Below are positions 30,115-41,681 of a DNA stretch of 64,000 nt, piece by piece. The stretch's first letter is position 1. Every line of letters begins with the position of its first letter. This DNA comes from Isochrysis galbana. Its lineage: Eukaryota > Haptophyta > Isochrysidales > Isochrysidaceae. The DNA is taken from assembly GCA_018136815.1 (NCBI GenBank), contig CM030943.1:1293975-1357974 (forward strand), written 5' to 3'. A model generated the notes under the pieces. It was not told the DNA's origin. It did no database searches and saw nothing but the letters and a program-made list of their open reading frames with translations. A program made the translations under genes and the position numbers.

Positions 30115-32138
30115 TTAGTCGAGCTGCGCCGCTTTACCGGTCCTCCCACACACTGGGCGGAAACCCGTGAACCCAGTCTCCAGCAACTGTACACTCCCCG
30201 TGGAGACCATCAAAATCCCGGAGCCGAAAAGGATGAAGGCAAGGAAGAACACAATGATTGATGCCCTCCCGGTGCGGCGCAACAGCGCGCCCGCGCCCTT
30301 CGTACCAACGATAGCACCCAGCACTCCGCCGCAGATGCCAAAGAAGAGTGCATATTCGGTGTCGATCATGCCAAAGATGATGAACTGACCGACAGTCGCT
30401 GACGACATGAATAACACCATTAGTGTTGAGCTTGCAGCAGTGACCTACGTGCAGCAAAATTCAGAGTTGGTAAGATACACCGACAACACGGGAATGCGGC
30501 CGGCGTGCATACGAATGCTATGAACAGAAGAAGCGCCCGCGCTCCTCCTCCGAGCCGTGAAAACAGCGCGTCTCGTTCGATGTGAGGACGAGACGACGAC
30601 AGGACAATCGGCAAAAAAGTGTTACATACCTCGGGTAGAAATCCGAGCTCAGTGAATATTGGGCCAAGAATCATCCCACCGCCGACGCCAAGCATACCGG
30701 CGGCAATGGCACCTACGCACACCAGCAACGGTAGGCGCACCACCTTGTCCAGGTCCCACTGCACGTCGCCCTCAACATATTTGTACCCGATCTGCACACG
30801 GCGCTCGTGCTGCCGCAAGCGCGCGCGCCCCGATAGCCAAGTAAGCAAGGCCAATACGGGGATGTTGAGAGAGACAGTAGTCCAATACCCGAGCGAGCCG
30901 CACTTCACGCCGAGGAGAGAGGGTGCCCCATGCCCTCCTTTGAGCAGTGCTAGAAAGAAGACCGCGACCCAAGCGCGCATCAACTCAAGCGCCGTCCGCC
31001 ACTGGAAGCCAGCTTCTTCTGCATATTCTTGCGCAAGCCGCTCTGCGTTGGCCTCGATCGCTCTCCTATCCAACACACTTGCTCGGGCGCCACCGCGCTC
31101 GCCTCCAAGGCTGTCTTCTCCGTGTGCGGCCTCGATCTCCATCGATCCGTCATCGTCGTCGTCATCGTCCTTAACGAGTCGCGTCGTCTCGCTCGTGTCA
31201 GCCTGTGCCACTGTGGCATACTCGCGCAGTGCTCGCGATTCCTTGGCCCAGCCAGCCCTGGCCTTCTCAAGCGTTCGCTTGCCCATGACTCCGCAGAGAC
31301 CAACAAGAAGCAACATGATGAGCCAGTTGGGACAGATTTTGTTCAAGAAAACTCCAGTCGTCGTGCCAAGCAGGGTTGCTGGCATCAGCACGGTCACGAC
31401 GTCATATGCGATCCGTGGACGATGCGGCACGATAGGATGCTTCTCCCAGATGTAGGTGCCAAAGGTTGAGAAGAGAGACGCGCCGAACACGGTGGAGAGC
31501 GCAAGGGGGATGGCCTCGTGCTCGGAAAATTCGCCAATGAGAGTAAAGAGGGGCACAAGCACGGCGCCTCCCCCGATCCCTGCCGCGGACGCAAAGACAG
31601 TTGCAAAAAATACCGCGATGGCACAAGCAGTGTCAGATCGCCCGAGAGGGAACAAACCATCTTGCACAGGCTGGGTGCGTGGACGGAAGCGCGGGTAGCA
31701 CTTAGCCTTGCAGTGCTTGTAGTTACTGCACGACTCGTCGCACTCCTCACACGTGGTGGAGCACTCTGGGTATGTCGTGCAGGTCTGTCCGTGTGAGCAC
31801 CATCCGCAGCCGGCGAGCTCGGTGCATCCGCAGACACTCTTCGCCTGCGAGCAGGTGTCGACGCAAGCGCGCCGGCAGGAGGAGCGGCAGGTGTCGTGCC
31901 GCGTGGGACACTCGCGGCAGGTCAGCGTGCACCGGTCGGCTGGAGCGCACACGCCCTGCGAGGAGCACCAGCCGCAGCCAGGCGCGAGCGCGGCGCAGGA
32001 GCACACGTCGCTCGCGCTGGCGCAGAGCGCGGCCGAGCTGATATTGCGGTGTACGACGGGTAGCGCGACCCGGCGTGTGGCTGCCGCATGCGCTGTGAGC
32101 AGCGTGAGCAGCGCCATCGGCTGCGGCAGTGTGGCCAT
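30115..32138 (-). CDS. TauE/SafE-family anion exporter with Cys-rich N-domain
   Basis: Exons 32138-30630 and 30444-30115 join at LPE|VTAASSTLM with GT-AG borders, giving 612 residues. A signal peptide (LPQPMALLTLLTAHAAA) precedes a Cys-rich lumenal domain with three CGWC-type knots (APGCGWCSSQG, LAGCGWCSHGQ) and closely spaced Cys. The membrane part has the two TauE halves: AGIGGGAVLVPLFTLIG in the first and LGVGGGMILGPIFTELG in the second, each the conserved G-x-GGG-x2-x-P motif, with about eight hydrophobic helices. A long acidic loop (KDDDDDDDGSMEIE) lies between the halves. TauE/SafE proteins are predicted to export sulfite, sulfoacetate or related organic anions; plant and algal members are uncharacterised as to substrate. 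Upstream is a long CT-rich tract. Confidence 0.88.
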
Positions 32139-32214
32139 GCTCTGCGTGGAGCCGGAACGGAAGGGCAGAGGTGATGGAGCGGCGAGGGCGAGGGTGCCCG
32201 CCGAAGAGGGAGTG

Positions 32215-32451
32215 AGGCGATGCTCTCTTCTCTTGTCCCCTTCCCTCCCTCTCTCTCCCTCTCTCCCTCCCTCTCTCTCCCCTCTCTCCTCTCACTCCCT
32301 CTCTCCCGCGCTCTCTCGCGCTCCCCACCCCTTCCTCTCTCTCTTCTCTCTCGATGCCACCACCCCGCTCTTCCTTGTATTCTGTTCCTTTTAACTCCGT
32401 CTCCGTTTTGTCTTTCTGCGCGCAGCACGCGTCCGCGCTGTGTCTTCCACT

Positions 32452-32486
<35 letters not shown>

Positions 32487-32946
32487 TGGTCTCTCTCTCT
32501 CTTCTCGCGCGCAAAGATCGACATAACTACGCTCTACATCTCAGTGATCGCCTCTGTCTCGGGAAGGCAGGATGAAATCTCAGAGCCTTCATGGGAAAAT
32601 TGAAGGGGTCCACATCAAAGCACGGCGCTTCTTCTTCTCCCCCCCTCACATAAAAGGTCTCGCTCAATCATCCCCACTACACCTGCCCACCCACCGCATA
32701 TATATAAACGCACATCCTAACTACTTCACCACCCTCTAAGAGATACTCCTTGCATCTCTCTCTCCCCCCTCCCTCCTCTCTCTCAGCCTCTCGCTCTCTC
32801 TCGCTCTCTCTCCCTCTCGCTCTCTCGTACTCTCTCTCTTCCTCTCTCTCTCTCTCTCTTCCTCTCTTACTCTCTCCCTCCCTCCCTCTCCCTCCCTCCC
32901 TCTCTCTCTCTCCCTCTCTCTCTCTCCCCCCCCCTCTCCCTCTCTG

Positions 32947-32989
<43 letters not shown>

Positions 32990-33175
32990 CCCCCCCCCCT
33001 CCCCCCTCTCTACCCCTGTCTCGCCCTCGCCCTTCTCCTCTCGCCCTCTTTCTCCCCCCCCCCCCCCCCCCCCTTCTCTCTCCCCCTCTCCCTCTCTTTC
33101 TCTCCCGCCCCCGCCCCCCCTCCCCCCTTTCTCTCTCCCTCTCTCCCTCTCTCCCTCTCCTTCTCTCTCGCTTAT
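32215..33175. repeat. CT-rich low-complexity tract
   Basis: Almost one kilobase of ct, ccct and c runs with occasional cgcgcg, starting about 80 bp upstream of the TauE ATG. Ser/Leu/Pro and Arg/Glu ORFs here are artefacts. A plainer stretch, 32520-32750, holds a tatatataaa word at about 32699. Confidence 0.9.
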
Positions 33176-33199
33176 GGAAATAGATCAATGTCTTCCTTG

Positions 33200-34700
33200 G
33201 GGCGGGCGGGGCGGGCGGGCCCGATGCTGCCACCACACGCAGGACGCAGGACCCCGTAGATGGATTGATTTGTACTTCTTAGACAGTGAGCTTCAGTTTC
33301 TAAACTTAGTTTACGCAAGTGAACGCCAATGGAGCAGCGAGGCGCGAAGACCGGAGAAAAGAAAACGGTAGCCCCCCCGCGGAGGGGGAAGGCCGCCGCT
33401 CTCTTCTTTGTTCGTCGCCGCGCGCCGCTCGCCCCGCCCCAACACACACACACACAAGCGCTCAAGCTTACCCGCCACCATCCCCCTTTCGCCGGTTAAG
33501 GACCGCCTGGGTTAGTCGATGCCGGCTCCGGACAAGAGCGACAAAGCGTCGGCCGCTTACTCAGGAAGCGGCCGCGGCTCCGATACTCGAAATAATCGCA
33601 ATGAAGATCGTTCCCATCAGGGACGCATAGACCACACCAGGGAGCCGCCTCCCAAATTGGAGAGTGGACTTCCACCTCTCGACTCTCGACGCTCCACCAT
33701 CGCAAAAGACAAAAGACAAAAGAGCCACCGCTACGCGCCGCCTGCGGACAACCTCGGCCGCCCAACGCACGCGCAGGGCAACATCGATGTCCAACATCTG
33801 CCAAATTTATAGCCAGTTTTTGTTTATTTAAACACAGAGGGTCTGTGCCGATATTATTTTGAAAATGAAAATGAACCCCTAAATTGAAAAATTGAAATTG
33901 TAAATTGTAATTAAATTGTATAAAAGGAAGTAATTTGGACTTTCAATTTATTACATTAAAGGAATCCACACGGAGGGAAATACAGCCCTCGGACACCAAT
34001 TTGCAATTTGACGGATTGGAGGTTATGGATGGAACAGGAAGGACCGAACGGGGCGGAAGGTAGGCGGCGGCAGGCACGGTATTTTGGCCATTGGCGGGCG
34101 GGACGGGCAGGCCATCTGATGAGTCCGACAACAATCCGAGACACGCACACTTGACTTTCACCCAACATTCCTCCACACTAACGTATCTTTCTCCACTTGG
34201 GCGGGGAAAACACAGAAGGAAGGAAACAAGGAAGAGAAAGCCGACAAGAGAGCGATGATGCGACGGAAGAGCCGACGGCGAACGGCGGTTACCGCGAACG
34301 AATAGATCGAAAGTAAGGAGGGAATCTACGAGCGTAAACCAGAAGGGAAGAGAGGGTAGGCTTCGCGCGGGGGGAAAGGTCCGCAACGACGAACACCTAC
34401 GCGGGGGAACGACAGCAAGGAGGGACCAAGGGCAGAGCAAGGCCCACAAGGTGCAAAGGAGCGAAACAGGAGCGAGACAGGCCACAAAGGGGCGCAACGG
34501 CAAGGAGCGAGGGGCGAGTTACGAGTGCAGAGTTCTACAAGTTACGAGTGAAACCCCGCGGCAACAAGAACGACTGGGCTCGAAGACGCCTAAGGTCGGA
34601 AGTCGATCGCGGATGCGACACCCCCCTGCTAGAATCGAGCGTCCTCGCGAGGTAGAGGTGAGCGAAACAGATGGGGACAGAAAACAAAGACAAGGCAAAT
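33200..34700. other. No clear gene; AT-rich stretch and retroelement flank
   Basis: The ORF at 33519-33812 (+) encodes about 97 polar, Arg/Ser-rich residues without a family match. 33820-33960 is AT-rich (runs of aaattg words). 33960-34700 lies downstream of the broken retroelement polyprotein and contains no intact continuation of it. Confidence 0.4.
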
Positions 34701-34706
34701 AAGCAA

Positions 34707-36356
34707 TTAAGGTGAGCCACACCCGTCCGGACTGGGAGGTGAAGAATCGGCGGTCGGCACGGCGGGTAGGCACCAAAAGCCGGAGGCCAAGTCGAGCATG
34801 CACAGGAAAAGAGAATCTCGAGATCCCTGGCCGCGAGACAGGCGGTCGATGGCTTCGACCGTGAGAGGCAACGGACTATCGGAGATGCGGAGTTTCGAGT
34901 TAGTGTCGCGGTAGTCAACGCAGAAACGGACAGAACCATCCTTCTTGCCAACTAACACCACTCGAGAAGCCCAGGGAGAGTTAGACTTGCGAATAATGCC
35001 CGCCGCCTCCATCTCGGCGACGTGCTTTTCAACGATGGCGCGTCCCTCGTCTCCCATCTTAGAGGGAGCGTGGCGATGAGCCGTGGCACCGGGGAGTAGC
35101 GGAAGTTCGACTTCCATGACATGCGTGTGCTTGGGGTTCTTGGGGTCGAGTGCGAAGGCGTCGATGTGGCGGGCCAGCAAGCGACGAACCTGGCCGAGCT
35201 GATCAGGAGTTAACTGTTCGTCTGGGTCAACGTTAATCGAATCTAGGAGGGCGCGTTGCGCTTCGGTTAGTGCAGCTTCGGGATCGGCGTCGGTAGAGCC
35301 GGGGGTCCGAGTAGCCTCGTGAAGTACAAATTCCACGTGAGCAGAGGCCACCGGGGAGTAGGCTGGCAGGGTGACCGGGCGGGCGGAGAGGTTCCAGACG
35401 GTGACCAGGACCTCACCCTTATCGCTAGGGGTCTCCACACTTGTAGCGACAAGAGGCGGAGAGTCGAGGCCATCGCGCGAGGGGAGGCGATCCACGAGCA
35501 CCGCGGACTGAGGGTGTGACTCGCGGAGCTCGAGGGGGACGCAGACGGCGAAGGTGCCTCTGGATTTGCCCGGGATCGTAACGGGCTCGCTAGTGTAGAG
35601 TGCGAAATCCCTGGAGGCCGTTGGCGCAGTAGTCGAATGCGGAAAGAGGGGCTCCACTATGACGTCAGTGGAGGTCACCGGCGGCGGTGGAGGCCTAGAG
35701 AAATCATAGCGCGGAAGCGGCTCGTAGGCGGGGTCGAGTGGGGGCAGCGGCTGTTCGGAGGGCGTTGGGGCGGCGGCTCCAGTGCCTGAATGGTCCAGGA
35801 GAGGATCAGCGCTTTGGTCAGGCAGGTCGACGGCGGCTATCACGGCGAGCGGCGCCGCGGTAGAACGAGGGCGAGTGGAGACTGTCGTGTGTATGCGACG
35901 GCCGTTAACGGTAAGGGTGAGGCGGCTATTGCCGTCAGCGACCGAGGCTAGGTTGATGCAAGCGGCGTGAGCTTCCAGGAAGTCATTTCCTAGTAGCAGC
36001 GTAGGCGCTCCATCGACCAGAAGAAAGCGGTGGCGAAATTCAACACTAGCGAGGGAGAAGACGATAGTGGCGTAGCCACGCACGCGGAGTGGGTTACCGT
36101 CTGGCCCCACAACGGCCGGCCGGTCAACCGCGCGCTCTAATTGCACGCATGCGTCGCGCGGTGGGGAGTGTGCTCCATCACCGGTGCCATAGCGCCAGTT
36201 GTCCGGATGGCTGGCGCGAGCGGCGGGCATCTGGGAGGCTTCCATCCCGGGAGGAGCGGGGCGACTGGGGTACGACCGAGGCGATTGGCTTGTAGCCGGC
36301 GCGCTCGGTATAGGGCTCGTATCCACCCTCTGAGTCGGAAGGTGGGGGTGGGGCAC
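34707..36356 (-). pseudogene. Ty3/gypsy-type pol remnant (protease and start of RT)
   Basis: The minus-strand frame (549 codons) shows a retropepsin-like segment (ATIVFSLASVEFRHRFLLVDG then TLLLGNDFLEAH) and, toward its end, the first part of a reverse transcriptase: EKHVAEMEAAGIIRKSNSPWA, VVLVGKKDGSVRFCVDYRDTN, then the palm motif A region LFLCMLDLASGFWCLP. It then loses frame, continues a few codons in another frame (RRFFTSQSG) and stops before motifs B and C (the catalytic YADD-type box), RNase H and integrase. A more 5' frame at 36178-36480 may be the gag/protease linker. The copy is therefore broken and cannot be autonomous. Confidence 0.8.
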
Positions 36357-36499
36357 CGCCCTCGTCTTCAGGCGGGGGTGGGTAGTAGGACGCTGTCACG
36401 GTCGCTACGGTCACCCGGACCCTTACTGCCCGACGCAGGCAGGCTGAGTCCCGGGGTTTAGGACCGACCACCGTTGACACGGCCTCTATCTCGGCCGAC

Positions 36500-37400
36500 T
36501 ACCTCGCCGTGGGCACGCCTACGCTAGGGGAGATTGTCGAAGCTACTCGCCTCGACGACTACGCGCAACGAACCGCCGTCTTCTCTTCCCTCAACCCCCC
36601 GCGCGAAAGTCCCCCAGCGCGTCCCTCAGCGTTCCCCAGCGTCCCTCAGCGTCTCCCAGCGTCTCTCAGCGCCCCCCCCGTGTCCTTCAGCGGTGTCCCG
36701 CAGCGCGTCCTGCAGCGTCCTTCAGTGTCCTTCTGCGTCCTTCGGCGTCCTTCAGCGCTGTCCCGCAGCGCGTCCTTCAGCGTCCTTCGGCGCTGCCTCG
36801 CGAGACTCGAGGCAGGACTCGCGAGGGCACTGGATTTTACTCTGTAGTCCGAGCCGGAGTCCGAATTGTGTTTTGACCCTCGAGTCCTCGTTCTCTCTCT
36901 CTCTCTCCTCTTTTTCTGGTGAGCGCTCCTGAATCTGCTCACCAGAGGGGGTTCGTTTAACGTATGTTTCCGGCCTGTTACCGTGAATGTTTGAGTGCAG
37001 AGTGTTGATTTGTGTGGGTTTACCCATTGTATCGCCTGTTGGTGACCTGCAGCCCCCTGAGTACCCCAAGCCCCGAGTCTTCCGAGTCAGCCTTTCGAGT
37101 CTACGAGTCCCTACGAGTCCCAAGTAAGCGGTATCTGCTCGCCGCGCCCTTTCTTACATCCTCCGTCCCTCCGATTCGCGTTCCGTGCCACTTTCCCGTC
37201 CATTCCACATATGCCCGTCATTTGCCCTCCCCGTTCTCCCGATGAGCCCGTTCCGGGCTCCCCGGACGAACCGTGTGCGCCGCGCTAGCCGCCGGTGCGC
37301 CTTCGCGACTCGTTTCCAAAGAGGAAACGAGCTTCGCTCCGACAGCGAGGCGGTTGAAACTCCGTTGCGACGGAGGTGGAGCACGTCTTGTAACCCGCTG
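36500..37400 (-). repeat. gcgtcc/cagcg tandem words and LTR-like stretch
   Basis: 36600-36800 is a loose tandem of cagcgtccttcagcgtcc words (about 10-17 bp units). 36840-37350 resembles 21340-21860 near the LTR-like feature, including cgagtc repeats before an ATG. The borders are uncertain; it may be an LTR or leader. Confidence 0.4.
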
Positions 37401-37586
37401 TTTCAACTGTTGCAAAATTCCTCTTTTCTCTCGGGGTTCGTATGCGTAGGGTCTAATTCTCAACGAACGGTGAATGGCGAGCGACGCAGATGGCCTCGAT
37501 TTCCATCTCTTCACAGTGTTTTCACTAGGGGCACCGAAGGAGAAACCCCTGCCCTCCGACCCTGCCCCACCCCCACCGCTCCGACC

Positions 37587-38676
37587 ATGCAGCGGGGCGA
37601 GCGCCCCACTGCAGCGCTCGTGGTCTATGGTCGCGTGGGGACCTACGAGAAGCGTACCGCCGGTATGAGTACCCAAGAAGAGGGCTCACTCGCTCTGTGG
37701 CACAATTGTGCTCAGTCCATCCTCGAGAAAGTGGTCCGGCCGTGGCAGCAGCATGTGAAGCTCGACGTCTTTGTCCAGTCTTGGAATCCAGAGCTTGCGA
37801 GCGAGATGGACTCGTTCTGGAGGCCGGCGGCGTCGTGGCACGCCCCTCAGAATAGCTCCTTTAAATGCCCCAAATCGTTTCCTCCCATGCCATTCTGCGA
37901 GCGCACCTGGTGGGCGATGCTCGGGATGCGGCACGCAATCGAGATGCGTGCCACCTGGGTGAGTGCAGCTATGAGGAGAAAGCGGGAGGCGCGGGAGCAC
38001 GATACGATCATTATGATGCGCCATGACCTCTTCTGGCTAAACGAAATGCCTGTAGTGCAGACCTCGGTCTCTGCAACGCGCCTCTGGCTCCCTTTCTCCT
38101 GCAAGTTCATAGACATCCAAGGGCCAACCGCAGAGGCTTCTCAGTGGGCATCAATCTCCCATCACAGCAACATTTTCGGGCATTCTTGTAACACACCAGA
38201 TCACATTTTCGATCCCACGGACTTCTGCGAGAATACTATCCAAATTGATTGGTGAGACTGTCCTTGTCGTCACTAGGCCTCTCATTCGCACGGGCACATG
38301 AAGCCTTGCGCAACGCATCTAAGCTTTTCCGCTTATTCGGATATAGGTAGTAGTAGTAGCATCAAAGCTCGTCGCCGTGGTCCTCTCTCGTTACAGGTTC
38401 TTTATTGCAGACGCCGAATTACTCAATGGATTTGTTGAAACCTCGTATGACTACTTTGGTTATGCAGCTGCGATTCAAACGCAGTTAAAGTTCAAGAACT
38501 CGGCCCCTCACTTCTTTTGGGGGCTGTACTTCATGGGCAAACATCATCTCGATGAGCGTTGCGCGGTGGGGTATGTCACGCATGTTCAACTCGACTTCGG
38601 GCTCGGCAGATCATTCCGCCCAGGCGCAATGTCCATGCACGTATGCAGGTCCGGGCTATGGCAAACTCCGACTTGA
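37587..38676 (+). CDS. Glycosyltransferase-like protein, two or more exons
   Basis: Exon 1 is 37587-38251; exon 2 starts at 38397 and is open to 38676, giving about 314 residues with DW|FFIADAELLNGFV across the junction. The start MQRGERPTAALVVYGRVGTYE has the beta-strand plus G-R-x3-YE pattern seen at the start of many poorly characterised nucleotide-sugar transferases. It is followed by LDVFVQSWNPELASEM, an IIMMRHDLFWL strand (compare the R-x-D of GT-A folds) and the exon 2 motif FFIADAELLNGFVE. These resemble bacterial LPS/capsule transferase-like proteins, but no DXD metal motif is clear. A third-frame ORF continuing to 39136 with N-glycosylation-type sites may be a later exon. The function is inferred by pattern only. 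Confidence 0.5.
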
Positions 38677-39136
38677 GTTTCCAATTCACATGCACGTGCC
38701 CCGCGTGGCCAAAGCGTGCAACACCTCACGGCAAGCGTTGAGACAGCTGTGCACCCCGGTCCATTTCAGGGTAGAAGGTATACCGCGCATATGGCCACCC
38801 CCAAGACGGGAAGCCGGTGCAAACATTTGTAATGGAAGCGCCATAGCAGGGTACAACGTACAGTGCCCCCTGCGCATGCACACGATTGTGAACAAGACAT
38901 GCCACTCAGTCCATCCCCAGCTCATCGCCGACCACCCACAACTAAGATCCAAGGCGTCCGGCCGCGTCACGCTCAGAGCCAACGCGTCGCACGTCACCAG
39001 CCGTAGCCACAATGTCAGCAACATCGCTCTCAATGACTATCTCCATCGACAGCAGCTTACCTTCATTAACACCTCGCACGCGAGCCAATTGTCAAAACTA
39101 CAGCATCGCTTGCGTTACCACAACGTGACAAGATGA

Positions 39137-39630
39137 TTCGGATACCTTGCACGACAAAAGGAATACAGTATTGAAAACCACGAAAAAACGAAGACAGTAT
39201 TCAAAACCACGAACAATAGCCAACGGCCTGCACGTGCAAGCGAATGGTGGCATGTGCATGCTTACTAGTAGTACGACCTAATGTCTAACTCTCCTGTCGT
39301 TTCAGCGGACTCCTGGAGCCCATCATTTCGCGCTCCTCTCTCTCTCGGCTCTTGCTCTGTATCTCTCTATACTCTGCATAAGGCAACCTACTTTTATAAG
39401 TGGGGGTCAATGGGGGCCTCGCGGCCCCCCCTCTCCATCGCGGACACCCCCCGGGGTGGGCCCGTACAATCAATCTCAGCCCCTGCCTTCCGGCAGGTCT
39501 CAGCTGCCCTGTGAGTCTGTCTGTGTGAATCTGCCCGCGAGTCGTTCAACGTCAATTTCTGTAGTCTTCAATATTTGTATACAAAAAACTCGAATTTCGC
39601 GTTCGAATTCTTAGTATTTATGCTAGGATG
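39137..39630. repeat. Dispersed repeat block (39380-39510)
   Basis: 39380-39510 (gcaacctacttttataagtg through gggcccgtacaatcaatc to cctgccttccgg) is the reverse complement of 58930-59040. 39137-39380 and 39510-39630 show no gene. Confidence 0.7.
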
Positions 39631-39756
39631 CTAAAGTCGCGTTCCGTCAAAAGAGGGCCACGTGATAGTTTTGTTTTCACTCAGACTGTTATGTTAGTAC
39701 ATGCACAAGGACGCGGCGCGTGCGCATAGCAACTTTTTTCCCCACGGTACCCCCAG

Positions 39757-40335
39757 TTAGGCAGGCTGAGTTTTCATCTTCTTCGTCTTTTTCTCACACC
39801 CCTCCTCCTCAATCCTGTTGTCAATGTCGTTCTGCTGGCAGGCGACCATGTCGCTTGGCTGATCCTGGGTGGCGAGGTCCGTGATGCGTGCGAGGACGGC
39901 CTTCTGGTCCTCCATCCAGAGTTTGCCAGCTGCTCGGCGCACTTGCACCATGGGAGTCGTTTCAGCGTACGTGACCGCCGTGATGTATTCCATGCAGAGG
40001 TACGCGACGGCGGCCTCGTCTCCAATGTAGTTGGTCTTTGGGATCTTCTCGTACTCGTCGGAGTAGTCGCCGACGAGCATGAGTTTTGCCTTGTACCAAC
40101 GGCCCGTGTATGGCTCGATGAGTGCCCACATCGACGGGTAGCGTTCCTTGGCCAAATCCACGCGGAAGTCTCCACATCCACGGCCCATGCCGGAGGCGGT
40201 GACGAGCAGCATCGCCAGGATGGCACCGCTCATGCCCTCCTCCATGTGTTCGCAGAATTTGAGGGCTGGGCTCCGGATCTCCTCGTAGGTGCGGTGACCG
40301 AGTCGCTTGGCGAGGAAGACAAAGTACTGGCCCAT
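39757..40335 (-). CDS. Unknown element-encoded protein
   Basis: 192 residues from the ATG at 40335. Mixed composition with helix-like stretches: GQYFVFLAKRLGHRTYEEIR, then MSGAILAMLLVTASGMGRGCG, WALIEPYTGRWYKAKLMLVGDYSDEY, IGDEAAVAYLCMEYITAV, and a basic tail CEKKTKKMKTQPA. A truncated, diverged copy of its last 100 residues lies at 50111-50413. Repetition shows it is part of the repeat family, not a single-copy host gene. No known family recognised; it might be the C-terminal part of a retroelement ORF1 or a separate accessory protein. Confidence 0.5.
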   Translation of the reverse strand: MGQYFVFLAKRLGHRTYEEIRSPALKFCEHMEEGMSGAILAMLLVTASGMGRGCGDFRVDLAKERYPSMWALIEPYTGRWYKAKLMLVGDYSDEYEKIPKTNYIGDEAAVAYLCMEYITAVTYAETTPMVQVRRAAGKLWMEDQKAVLARITDLATQDQPSDMVACQQNDIDNRIEEEGCEKKTKKMKTQPA

Positions 40336-40559
40336 GGCGAAGGCTCCACTACGAAGTGGGCCGCCACGTCCTGGAGGGCTTCGTACAGCGCCTTGCGCGA
40401 CGAGGTACCCTTCTTGTTGAGCTTATCCTCAATGATCCTGTTCTGGTCTCGCAGGCAAGGGGGCCTAATGGGAGGGAGAGGAGCAACTCCTCAGAGAGGA
40501 GCTGTGGGGAAGGAGATGTCTGAGTGGGGGCGCTATGCCCTTGCGCTAGGCATGGGCAG

Positions 40560-40960
40560 CGACGCCGCCTCAAGACATGTCCTCCCTCTTGTCTTAAGTC
40601 GAAATTATTGGTGCTTGAAACAAAGAACGAGGGGGTTTGTGCTTCTTGGGTTGGTTGTAGTTGGAAGAGGGAGTGGGAGAGGGATTCAAGTATTGGAAGA
40701 GGGCCCAAAGGGCATTGAGTTGTAGGTAGTTGTGGCCCACAAGAGTGGGGTGAAAACGATAAGAGTATCAACATGGGTCTTGAGTTGAACTTTTTGGTGC
40801 TTGAAACAGAGGGTGAGGGGGTTCGTGCTGTTTGGGTTGGTTGTGGTGTGAAGGGGGAGTGGGAGAGGGAGTCTAGTGTTGAAAGAGGGCCCAAGGCAGG
40901 GCACTGAGCTGTAGGTACTTGTGGCCCACAAGAGTGGGGTGAAGAAAACAAGTGTGTCAA
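40560..40960. repeat. Two tandem copies of a ~190-bp unit
   Basis: On the minus strand the unit encodes SPHSCGPQ, then L-x-SLSHS, QPTQ and VSST-x-x-F in both copies. The copies are moderately diverged, at about 40590-40760 and 40765-40955. Confidence 0.7.
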
Positions 40961-41349
40961 CAAGTTGGGAAACAGAGGCATGGGGTGCTCTCCAGGGAAG
41001 ATTGATGGTTGTGAAGTGCCCTCCCATGATGGGTGCACTGATGGTAGAGGTTTCCACCATGGGGAGGGCAGCAAAGCTGCCCTCCCACATGAGGTGCTCT
41101 TGGGGTGGGAGGGTTTCCCACTGTTGGAGGGGTCTCAAAGACCCCCTGCATGCTACGCAGAGCCATGGTGGCAACCTGTTCGGTGCCAGTGCTCGCCACC
41201 CCGCGCGCCTGCGCGGGTGTGGTTTGGATGGGTTGGATGGGCTCTGAGAGGGCTTTCTGACGAGCCGCCTCGGGCGGCATGGGGCGTCCCAGGTGGGGCG
41301 CGGTGGCGAGGGTCGCCTGGGGCTCGGGAGCGGTCGCGGCACGCTCCAT
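40957..41349 (-). pseudogene. ORF1/gag-like N-terminal fragment (copy 1)
   Basis: 130 codons beginning MERAATAPEPQATLATAPH, matching in start, Pro/Ala/Thr composition and upstream sequence (aactattgttatagtt) the frame at 49312. The frame then runs into the tandem repeats and loses coding character. Without a nucleic-acid-binding motif it can only be called gag/ORF1-like by position ahead of the element body. Confidence 0.45.
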
Positions 41350-41385
41350 AGTTCAAACTATAACAATAGTTTTTACTCGCCACCA

Positions 41386-41436
41386 TTAATTATGCCTTGA
41401 TTAGCAGCCTTTGGCCATTAATCAAGGCATAATTAG
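41386..41436. repeat. Perfect hairpin, 17-bp stem
   Basis: taattatgccttgatta and its exact complement taatcaaggcataatta flank a short loop. It lies directly outside the 5' end of repeat-family copy 1. Confidence 0.85.
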
Positions 41437-41681
41437 AGCAAATCTCATGTAGTCATAGTCAATACTCAACTAAATAGTGTATTCAAGGAGAGGGTTGCGC
41501 GGCGGCGCGCTCCATCGCAACCAAGTATAAACTTAGTTGTTCTCCGCTAAAGCTAAAGAGAGAACTGGGGAAGGGGAAGGGGGTTGACAGGGGCTAGGGT
41601 TGGGTAGTAGGGAGGTTCATTAGCACTCTGCCTCACGCCGCACATGTAGCGGGGAATTTTAAGAAGATTTTTTTATATTAG

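Larger units (their letters stand above)
39631..41375 (-). mobile_element. Repeat-family copy 1, with ORFs on the minus strand
   Basis: The right end near 41375 (aactattgttatagttt on the minus strand) is followed by the minus-strand frame at 41349-40957, which starts MERAATAPEPQ like the frame at 49312. The middle has tandem blocks, and the frame at 40335-39757 follows. The left end, 39631-39752 (aagtcgcgttccgtcaaaag to ccccacggtacccc), matches 49092-49216 in the same direction. The order is ORF1-like start, tandem repeat, unknown ORF, terminal block. It is probably a retroelement or element derivative that copies as a unit. Confidence 0.6.

Noticed and set aside
32220-33259. Long Ser/Leu/Pro and Arg/Glu ORFs
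   Set aside because: Low-complexity CT-rich DNA; no ordinary amino-acid composition in any frame.
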